Under the pieces are notes generated by a model, which did no database searches, was not told the DNA's origin, and worked only from the letters and a program-made list of their open reading frames with translations. From Halocaridina rubra (lineage: Eukaryota > Arthropoda > Malacostraca > Decapoda > Atyidae), in contig JAXCGZ010020991.1 of the NCBI GenBank assembly GCA_037179515.1, forward strand, positions 22,501-86,500: a stretch of DNA of 64,000 nucleotides. Reading direction: 5' to 3'. Positions 41,101-49,325 of the stretch are shown here, piece by piece. Made by a program: the position numbers and the translations under genes. The first letter of the stretch is position 1; every line of letters starts with the position of its first letter.

Positions 41101-43095
41101 TCATTATCTAAATAATATATATATACATCATAACTGCTTTATGCAGTTCATGTTTACATTTCATGTGTCACTATTATTCCCCATTATGGAGGTGAGAGTG
41201 GCCTGGCAATTAAGGCAGCATGTCTTTTCTAACGACCCAAGGTGGGCTCAATTGCGAGTCTGTCAACTCTCGAAGCAAGTATTTAAACCACTCAACACCA
41301 AACTTCTGTCTATTATCTATCTATATATAAAAGCCATAATCCCCTTTACAAGGGGGTGGCTGAGTCAAGCAAAAACTCTGACTCTTTGTAGGAGGCAAAT
41401 ACAGAGGAGGGGATTCTCAGTCACCTCGCTCCATCCCACTTTGTCGACTTTTACAATATGCATGGGAACAGACAAGAGATGAAAAGCTCACCTGATGGCT
41501 GAGGTAACGCGAGTAATGCATATTTCCACAACGCTTTGATCGTTGTCGTTTCTCGTGTACTCGGGCAGGGATGCAATATCCCGTATCTTGTTTATGACAT
41601 TGGTCAGGTCATTGACGATTACATTGTCAGGCACATTAAACAAATCACCAGCCTGATGGGGAAGAGATAAATGATCAATTAAATTATTAAGTTATTTCTC
41701 AGCTTTCTTTCCATTTTTGTGTCACAATTTACCCAAATTCGAAAAGTGGTGTACACAGAGAGGCACTGTAAACTGAAGAATATGAAAGATTCCATTTGTC
41801 ACTGAAAGTAATTTCAAATATCTCAGTATTTTCAAAAGTCGATATTGTTATTCTCAAAGGACCTATAGTATTGTAACTCCTTTAGCCTTCTGGCTAGTAC
41901 AGTGGTAACGCGCTGGCCTCGCATTCGCGAGGTCGACAGATCGGTTCCCGTTCAGGACCGAGAGTTTAAGCTGTTTACTGGGAAGGTTACTGCTGTAATT
42001 GAACACCACAGTGGGGGGTTGGGGCTTGCACCGGCTGACGCCCGCAAGAGCAGGGGCGATGCCTCTGATAGGAGGGCTAATACCGCAAACTTTAAACTTT
42101 AAACTTTAAGACTAAGATAGCACTGGCAATTAAAAGTGCAAGACGTATATATCTTCATGTATTCCCGAGATTATCAATATCAAAATAACCGTATGCTATA
42201 GTTCTGAATCCACAACAGAATTAAAAATATATCCTTAAACGAATGATGCTTGTATCAATCAAATAAATGCCAAACTTGAATGCTTCCTTGTTATAAATAT
42301 GCCTAAAACTCGAACTACTCTTCATCCAAACTAAAATACAGGTAGTTCATGTGAACTAGTTCATATAAAAGCACCTGCAGTTTAAAAAAAAAAAAACAGG
42401 TGTTGCTATAAATGCATAAGAAGAATTTAAAATCAATAAGAATAATGTGTCCGTTATTTATAATTAATATTAAGGAATAAAAAAATACTGATAAAAGTTA
42501 CAGGAGTTTCTTGGGCCGATATTTGCAGGCCATTCCCAGCCTGTCATGATTAATCAAAAGCAACAGAAAGTCTCTAATTTATTTTCAAACATGATGTCAT
42601 ATCCCATTGATACCTCAAGGTTAGTCACAAATGTAAGAAAATGAGAGACGATGCAAGGTGAAATAAGGCACTGAATATCCATAAATCATGTAACCTCTTA
42701 ATTGGAACAAAAAAAAAATTATAAAATTCACATGGTACATGAGTATGGAATTATTTTTACCCCCATTTCATGGGACCAGTCGATATTGTGTGACAGTTGC
42801 TTGTTTCTGTCTTTTCTAACTCTTATAACCTTTCTTCTTTCAAAAAGGAAATCTATCATAATCTCAGAGCCTAATCCTACCAAATTTCTAGGTCTTCCTT
42901 ACTTTGACTAATCTTTCTGCTTGTCTTTTTTACGGCTTATCATTCTCTTATTTCAGCCCCGTCCTTACGTTGCTTATTTTTCTTCTTTTTAATAGTTTTC
43001 TTGGTGACCAAGAAAAATATGAAAAAAAAAAAATAAAGAAAGCTCACCTTAGAAAGATCTTTATGGGTGAGGACTTGCGTGAAGAGCTCATGCAT
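26164..43095 (-). CDS. melt: Melted / VEPH1 homologue, PH-domain protein, 20 coding exons
   Basis: Exons, minus strand: 43095-43048, 41652-41492, 40794-40650, 39097-38923, 38765-38602, 38207-38028, 37126-37024, 35948-35795, 35117-34837, 34675-34379, 33743-33534 (or from 33779), 32648-32490, 31495-31386, 30582-30447, 29612-29473, 29323-29195, 28526-28398, 28063-27938, 27374-27237 and 26331-26164. All junctions are AG/GT and in phase, giving 1050 or 1062 residues. The start [20 protein letters not shown], then [26 protein letters not shown] and the helical N-terminal region match the Melted/VEPH1 family. The middle (exons 9-13) is a Gly/Ser/Thr-rich linker. The C-terminal PH domain is at about residues 910-1017 ([10 protein letters not shown] .. 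NAEEW). In Drosophila, Melted is a membrane adaptor acting on TOR and FOXO signalling. Overall length is greater than human VEPH1 because of the linker. The unusually short first coding exon (16 codons) keeps the family start. Confidence 0.95.
27051..27210 (+). mobile_element. tRNA-like SINE, family B
   Basis: A-box-like 'TAGCCGAGTGGTCAGAG' and B-box-like 'GCAATCAAGCCC', followed by the family B tail 'cactggggactaatagtc'. Located in the last melt intron, antisense to the gene. Confidence 0.75.
27475..27776 (+). mobile_element. MITE with TIRs (copy 2)
   Basis: Same element as 21832-22107, with ends 'CAGAAGCTCCCCTGATTACG' and 'ataagttgggaagtatctg' and TA directly outside both ends (27473-27474 and 27777-27778). 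It lies in the melt intron between the two PH-domain exons. Confidence 0.85.
29090..29170 (-). repeat. Dispersed repeat, family E (minus)
   Basis: The minus strand reads 'gacaccaggagaggcgaag', 'cgcccccattgggcctggg', matching 52684 and 53090. It sits in the melt intron next to exon 16. Confidence 0.6.
36666..36900. repeat. Partly duplicated dispersed repeat
   Basis: 'ctgatactaa.ggtat.ttga' plus 'accag.gttgcc' occurs at 36698 and again at 36800. Related single copies are at 40472-40535 (opposite orientation) and 61433-61480. The phrase 'gagcataaaa' with 'ggcaaccctggttca' defines the family; its class is unknown. Confidence 0.6.
38287..38400 (-). repeat. Degenerate family D copy
   Basis: 'cccatagtcctccttataa', 'gactgactcagggc' and 'gggagataaatagagg' follow the reversed order of family D, in a melt intron. 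Confidence 0.5.
39967..40114 (-). mobile_element. tRNA-like SINE, family A
   Basis: On the minus strand: 'gtggtcaccgtggcaaagtg', 'ctgagattagaaagggcatt' and 'acctgccaaaaccaaag'. Same strand as melt, inside an intron. Confidence 0.75.
40472..40535 (+). repeat. Dispersed repeat, same family as 36666
   Basis: 'tcctttttatgctcacactc' followed by 'tggcaaccatggttca' and 'ataccgttagtatca', the complement of the 36800 copy. Confidence 0.55.
41150..41280. mobile_element. Family B tail joined to a tRNA-like segment
   Basis: Starts with the reversed family B end 'atgtgtcactattattcccc', then a tRNA-like stretch on the plus strand ('agagtggcctggcaattaag', 'gctcaattgcgagtc'). Probably two overlapping SINE fragments. 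Confidence 0.45.
41335..41476 (-). repeat. Dispersed repeat, family D (minus)
   Basis: 'agccataatcccctttacaa', 'gggggtggctgagtca', 'aatacagaggaggggattct' and 'ttgtcgacttttac' are family D in reverse. Its 5' part ends within about 20 bp of the donor of melt exon 2. Confidence 0.8.
41889..42108 (+). mobile_element. tRNA-derived SINE with a different tail (S1b)
   Basis: The head is nearly identical to 4029-4177: 'TGGCTAGTACAGTGG', 'taacgcgctggc', B-box-like 'ggtcgacagatcggttccc', and it stays alignable up to 'ggctgacg'. From there it reads 'cccgcaagagcaggggcgat' and ends in (ACTTTAA)n, with none of the LINE-like tail of S1a. It lies in a melt intron, antisense to the gene. Confidence 0.85.
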
Positions 43096-43153
43096 CTTGA
43101 TAATGGTGAGTGCTGCATGTCACCTGACAGACTGACGTTCCACAATCGTCATC
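43096..43153 (-). promoter_or_regulatory. melt 5' UTR segment with two upstream ATGs
   Basis: An acceptor ('aattttcag') ends at 43154, so this UTR is spliced. A complete 10-codon uORF runs 43152-43120 (ATG ACG .. AGG TGA). A second ATG at 43118 is out of frame with melt, overlaps its start, and would stop early in exon 2. Both could reduce melt translation; this is inference from sequence only. Confidence 0.6.
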
Positions 43154-43237
43154 CTGAAAATTAGTTTGTTAAAATTATAAAAATTAGAAATTGTGGCACT
43201 ACGCTAAGTATATCCAACACCTAATGTAATCTAATCC

Positions 43238-43435
43238 ATCTATGATTGGTTTTACGTCACAGACTTCTTTTTCTTCTAAGGGCTAGGGTGGTGATTTCTT
43301 GCGAAAGTCTTTAGTTTTGGCAGGTCTGATCATTATCCTGAGTGCATGCCCTTTCTAACCTCAGACCGTGGTGGACCGCGAACCCTAGATCTGATGACTC
43401 CGAGTCACTGATGCTACCACTTGGCCACGGCGACC
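43238..43435 (-). mobile_element. tRNA-like SINE, family A
   Basis: The minus strand starts 'ggtcgccgtggccaagtgg' and continues 'tctgaggttagaaagggcat', 'ctgccaaaac' and 'tgacgtaaaaccaatc'. It lies about 85 bp upstream of the melt 5' UTR acceptor. Confidence 0.8.
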
Positions 43436-45054
43436 TAACCTAACCTGATCCAACTAACCTAACCTAACTCAAATTTGAGGTGGTAAAGATGCTCAGGGTG
43501 CATCAAATGAACCATAACCCTTCTAAATAAGGTAAGCTACCCTAGCATGAATACTGGCACTATCAGTTTGAGAAGTTGCACACCTTATCCCGAGTGCCTA
43601 CATAACTGGTAAATATTACTTTTCGTATCATTACCTGCTTAAACATCATACCAGGTTTCGGTGAAGGGCTATAGATCAATATCACTAAATTCGGACAGCT
43701 GTGCAAAATGTCATTATTTGACCTCAAAGTTACCCCTTTAAAACATAAGTCCGCAGGTGTGCAATAGACAAATATATAGCAATTCACACTCTAAAATCAC
43801 TATTAATATGTGAAAGAGATGCTAAATCCTCATTGGTGAAAGATAGTTGGTCTAAGATGACCTCCTTGTGACAATTTTTCTCACCTGAAATCTTCGGAGA
43901 CTCACCTGTCTGTCATTCAACTCCTAAGAACTGCCATATTGTCAACAAAGTTCAAATGAGTTACTAAAATTATGATTATTTTAAAATTTTAAATGCTGTC
44001 TACATTTAAAGTACATAATTTTATTACAGAACCCTAAAACAAAAATATTATTATATTATTATTTTACTTTTTTATATTTAATGAATAAATTTCATTTAAT
44101 ATAAAGTTCATTTGACCTTGGAATACAGCACCTGTTGAGTGGGTCCCAGTGACCTGCTGTTAAGACACACCCGATATGGGTCAAATAAAATATGACCTTT
44201 GTGTATATGCGATTGCTGGAAGTAGGATAAACAGTCAAACTACTTTTTAAAATACCTAAGCATATCTTAAACTCATAATTGGAGGGTGGTAGCAGCAATA
44301 GTTATGATAGTAGTAGTAGTAGAAATAGTGATCTCATTTTAATACATTGGAACCATTTACTATTTTTATACAGTCTAAAAGTTTATGTTAAATGAAATGC
44401 ACATCCCTTTGAAATTAAAATTAACATGTATTTTTTTCTAGTTTGCTAAAATGAAAGAAAAAGAAAAGCTTGCGATACAATTGCTAGGAAGGAAAAAATA
44501 CATATGACAAATTATATTAATTATATACTTAAGCCTTATCTATTCATTACTTATTTGTAATGCCGTCATGTGAGTCTACCACATTACTGTTAATTAAATA
44601 TCTTTAAAAGTTAATCAGCTATGATGACAGATTCCTCTGAAGCCATTTGGGTGGCCACAATCAAAACAAATAAATGTAGCCGTTATGGAAAATGTGAAAT
44701 ACTGAAGAGTAGAACTTTAACTAACGTGATTAAATTATGCCATATCTTACTAAGCTGAGTGGGGTGGCCAAAACTGAAGCAAAAGGAACCGGGTAGCAAT
44801 GCTTCAACACACACTGCTAAATCTTTCATTCTCTGTCAAAATTTGGTGCCAAAATTTTATAAGGGAGGGAGAAAGGGATTGCCAGACATCTCCCACTCCC
44901 CTATCCCTTTCAGTCGGGTCTTACGATTCGTAAGGTATACGGACATAGCTCCCTCTGCGCCCTCAAGATTTTATTTTAGTTTTTTCATTACATTACAAAC
45001 CATTTGAGATGATCAGTGTCAGAAATCTGTTCTTGGGAATAATAAATTGTGACT
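43436..45054. other. Upstream of melt, no gene seen
   Basis: Probably melt 5' intron or promoter DNA. It begins with 'acctaacctaacc' and 'aacctaacctaac' (43433-43466), reminiscent of the arthropod telomere unit CCTAA but too short to interpret. The rest is AT-rich without a coding signal. Confidence 0.4.
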
Positions 45055-45215
45055 GCGGTAGTGTAACCAGTAGAGTACTCGATTTCCGAGGTGACATACC
45101 CGCGTTCGAGCCTACGGCGGGGCAACAGGAAAGGCATCCAGCCTTAAATCCCCCATCTTCAATCCGTCTTTAACCATCCTCAAATGGAGACTACTAGTGA
45201 CATAAAACGTTAAGA
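45055..45215 (+). mobile_element. tRNA-like SINE, family B
   Basis: 'aaccagtagagtactcga', B-box-like 'GCGTTCGAGCC', then 'aggcatccagccttaaatcc' and 'atggagactactagtgacat'. Confidence 0.8.
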
Positions 45216-45489
45216 AAAAAAATTGCGAATACCTAAATTTGCGTAGTAGCAATAAGGCGCTACTAGTAGTGGCAACTAGCTACTAGTCCCAAGGTTTATT
45301 GTTCTTACGCACATGAGTAAGTGCGTACGCCTGAGTGCTCTCGTTCGCTCATTCACCTTTGGAGTACATTGGCTGCCTGCATTTCCGGCCAGTAGTGACC
45401 AGATTCGCAGAACGCTCCCGGAAAGGGACTTAAACGACTTCTTGAGTTGTGTTGATATTTTAAGGTGTGAAATAATCCAAAAAAATATT

Positions 45490-45634
<145 letters not shown>

Positions 45635-45766
45635 GTTTACTTCCAATTTATGTGTTATGAAATTCCTAAATGCAAGTGCTAAGCAATTAAGAGCGCCTCA
45701 TCTGCTCTATTCTTGGAACTACGGCGTTGAAGTATCAATAAAGGCCCAAATCAATTATGTAGCAAA

Positions 45767-45769
<3 letters not shown>

Positions 45770-45847
<78 letters not shown>

Positions 45848-45898
45848 TATAATAATAATATTAATAATAATAATAATAATGATAATAATAATAATAAT
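45770..45898. repeat. (TAA)n microsatellite
   Basis: About 43 TAA units with a few substitutions. Confidence 0.97.
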
Positions 45899-46166
45899 CC
45901 ATCGTAGAATTATCTTTACTTATAAGCTAGTTTTTACAGTACTTGATAAGTATTGCTCGCGACCTTTAACTAAGTGATCCCGTACTTTATCATAAAGTTA
46001 ATAAAAATATATTACGATAATGTTAAAGATAATTATTCCTTATCGGAGCTTAATTGGTCTTAATCATTTTCTTATTAATTTTGATAAGTCTTATCAGCCA
46101 TTTTCATTTAGTTAATAAGTAGCCTTCTCTGCTTGTAAAACCTGACCAAGAAATACTCCGACGAAA
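45899..46166. other. AT-rich spacer between TAA arrays
   Basis: Nothing supportable. Confidence 0.4.
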
Positions 46167-46191
46167 TAATAATAATAATAATTATTATTAT

Positions 46192-46281
<90 letters not shown>

Positions 46282-46317
46282 TATAACAATAATAATAATA
46301 ACAATAATAATAATAAC

Positions 46318-46351
<34 letters not shown>

Positions 46352-46403
46352 TTAATAATAATAATAATAATGATAATATAATAATAATAATAATAATAAC
46401 AAC

Positions 46404-46456
<53 letters not shown>

Positions 46457-46467
46457 CAACAACAACA
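46167..46467. repeat. (TAA)n array with AAC interruptions
   Basis: About 300 bp of AAT/TAA units, several phase slips, ending in (AAC)n. Open frames over it are Ile/Tyr artefacts. Confidence 0.97.
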
Positions 46468-46529
46468 TGGTATCAATTACTTCAATCTGTTTAATAATAT
46501 TTATGTTATCAAGTACTCCAATCTATTCA

Positions 46530-46579
46530 ATAATAATAATAATAATAATGATAATAATAATAATAATAATAATAATAAC
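46530..46579. repeat. (TAA)n microsatellite
   Basis: About 16 units. The flanks 'atcaagt.c..caat' repeat those after the previous array (46470-46525), suggesting a local duplication. Confidence 0.85.
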
Positions 46580-46645
46580 GTGCTATCAAGTGCATCAATA
46601 TTTTGAAAAGTAATATAATAGTTTATCAAAAGTTAACATTATAAA

Positions 46646-46650
<5 letters not shown>

Positions 46651-46728
<78 letters not shown>
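46651..46728. repeat. (AT)n microsatellite
   Basis: About 39 AT units. Confidence 0.97.
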
Positions 46729-46731
<3 letters not shown>

Positions 46732-47764
46732 AAAAAAATCGTAAAACAACTATTTTTACTTACAACTGCCTATTAAACTCCCTATTTAAGAATTAATATA
46801 TACGTCTGTTTATCTACCTTCCAATCACTATGTATGTATGAGTATATCTGTCTTTGCTGTAGAAAAATACATATTACATTCTATTTCCCTTTGCATGCAT
46901 TTTTACAGCGGTAATGGATACTACATATCCGATACTAAAACAATATGTATTATACTATGATGTGTACGCAATGAGAGATGGGCAAAAACCGTACTTCCTG
47001 GGGAGGGGTAAGATGGCACTGCACCAATGCCTAGTGTTGGGTGGCACCGTACTGGTGGTGGCACTGCTCGTAAGGTTGGCCCTGTGGGTGCCACTTCAAC
47101 CCAATACAAGATTGTTGCCAGTGTGAGTGTGTTTAGCAGACATAACACATCGTCACGCTCAAAAGACCCCTTAGGAACATCTAAAAGGTTTGTTTAAGAA
47201 TTTACTTTAATTAGAATATGCTTCATGGTTCTTTTAACTTCAAATTGAAGTAATTTAAATGGTTATTTGATAAAAATCACGTGTGAGTGTGTTAATAAAA
47301 GACAATATAATGTGAATGAGATGAAGAATTCATGAATAAGATAGGAATGAGCAGGATCATTCATCTTATTCTCGGGGACTTGAGAGGGACGAGTTGATCC
47401 TTCAACTAAGATTCTGCTCGTTCTTTGGTACATTCTTCGGACGAAAAAATATAGAAATATCTTTCATTAGATTGACTACTAATGTTCATGAGTTCCACTA
47501 ACGTTGTCATATACATATCGAAGGGGAAGTTAATTTAACTATTTAATTTCATTACTGAATGAAAATTTTGAACAGGGAGCTATATATAGAAATTATATCT
47601 AGTCTTATTTGAAGAGCGCTTATTCCAGTTATATCAGAAAAGGTTTTATTAGATTGAATCGTACATTACTTAATTTCTAACAAGTTAAAACAAGTGACGT
47701 AAAAATAGCAAAATAAAAAAAAAGTAATTGCTGTCATAATTATGAATCACGAAATAGATGACTA
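46729..47764. other. No supportable gene; GC-rich patch at 46914-47126
   Basis: A 70-codon plus-strand frame (46914-47126) stands out by GC content and has a hydrophobic middle. It lacks splice support or a known motif, and the stretch contains weakly self-complementary pieces (gttgggtggcacc against gggtgccacttcaac). It is more likely a repeat than a gene. Confidence 0.35.
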
Positions 47765-47973
47765 AGGCCCGATTTCTTAAACAGTGTAAACCAAGACACA
47801 CAAATGGATTTCATAAACGCATCTGACGTGGTTCTGTGTATGGCTAGGATCCCGTATGGGATCCTAGCCATACACAGAACGACTTCAAGATACGTTTATG
47901 AAATCCATTTGTGTGTGTCTAGCAATCTAACAATATGGTATCCTAGGTTTACACTGTTTAAGAAATTGGGCCT
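47765..47973. mobile_element. Foldback/MITE, 209 bp, near-perfect palindrome
   Basis: Ends 'AGGCCCGATTTCTTAAACAG' and its near complement; inner arms 'acacacaaatggatttcata' and 'tatggctaggatccc'. The dyad is at about 47857 in 'GGATCCCGTATGGGATCC'. The right arm carries an extra segment of about 22 bp (47924-47945). No coding capacity. Confidence 0.85.
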
Positions 47974-48803
47974 GAGACACTATTCCGGTTCTAGATTCTA
48001 GATGTTCTTCACATGAAAACAGAAAGATATATATCACTAGAAAGAATAATATACTGTATTTGCAGGAATTAATACAATGAGTATGAGTTGTTAGACTAGA
48101 GTTTAGCAGAATTACTGAACACTAAATAGAGATAACGATATTATAATACAGAAGAAAGATTGTCTCTTAATTTTATAAAACTCTGAACTTGCTGGTTCCA
48201 AGCTGTTGCATAACCATCTTGAGAAACATGAAACTTATTACCAGTCAAGCATTAATTCTTAGAGTTCTTCCTTATGTGTATTAGAATACAATTGGTTTTT
48301 GTGCGAGTTGAGGTATAATTATTTAATATTGTTTCTTATTAGTTATTCTGATTGCTTTCTTATTAATATTTATTTCCTATTAAACAGAGTTTAATTCTCT
48401 AGTTTTGATATTCTTGTACTTATACTTGAATCGTCTATTGTTGATGCCCGGATGAGTGTTTTTTTTTTTTTATACCAGCTTCTAGAATAAAGTTAAAGTA
48501 TTGGTTATATAGTTTATTTTACCTTAGCGTAATATTAATAGACTTAGGACCCAATAGTTTTGCTTCCAAGGTATTAAAAGTGTGTCTGCTCGAAGTACTG
48601 AAATATATCAGTGAGTAAAGTCTGATCTCCAGAATCTTAGGCTCTAATGTCATATCAAGAGTTATTATTAAAGTTAAGAGATAGACTCAAGTACTGTCTG
48701 TAGCCAGTGATAGGAAGAGAGATGGTTTCATATCTGTATATACACACAAGCAAGGTTAGGAGGTTAAAGTATATTTTAATAGAGATGTATTGTACTTGTA
48801 TAT
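47974..48803. other. No gene seen
   Basis: AT-rich intergenic sequence with no recognisable element. Confidence 0.45.
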
Positions 48804-49310
48804 TTGCTTAACTGTGCTTCCGGGAGAGAGCCCTATGCTTATAACGCCCCGTCTCCTGCTCGTTTTATTCTATTTTTTTTTTATCATATCCTTCCATTGT
48901 TAACTATTTTTACCAAAAAAAAAATTAACATTAAGCAAAAAAAATATTTCTTACGAAACCTCAAACTATGGCCTCTAGTTCTAGAGCCACCCATATCAAC
49001 ATATCACTCCCTGTCAAGTCTGTCAAAACCATGGAGGAAGTTAATAAACCGTCTCCAGCTTCAAGAGATAATAAGTCTAACTCGCTCAGTCTTTCCTCAT
49101 AACAGAGATTGCTTATCTCTATCTCCTGCTTAGCAACATGTCTTTGAACCTTTTTCCAATTTATTTGTATGGATCCTCAAGTGTGAATTCCAAAATGGGT
49201 GTTGCATTTTCCAGCTTTGGCCTCACATAAGTCAAGTAAATATTTTTGAACATATTCTAGTTCATGTGTCTGAAGGCCATCCTTACGTTTGCTAATAAAT
49301 TTGTTCGTGA
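48804..49310 (-). pseudogene. Decayed LINE reverse-transcriptase C-terminus (copy 3)
   Basis: Minus-strand translation, with frame changes, gives YVRPKLENATP, KVQRHVAKQ, NLCYEERLSELDLLSLEA, FLHGFDRLDRE and GGSRTRGHSLRF. This follows the order of the two copies at 53700 and 54393 and of the C-terminus of jockey/CR1-type non-LTR elements. Stops and frameshifts make it non-functional. Its 3' side contains the short repeat also seen at 6244 and 25026. Confidence 0.7.
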
Positions 49311-49325
49311 AAGAGAGAGAGAGAG

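Noticed and set aside
45657..46476. Poly-Ile, poly-Tyr and poly-Leu frames over TAA arrays
   Set aside because: Triplet-repeat artefacts without flanking coding sequence.
46914..47126. 70-codon hydrophobic frame in a GC-rich patch
   Set aside because: No splice support, no known motif and weak self-complementarity; more likely a repeat.
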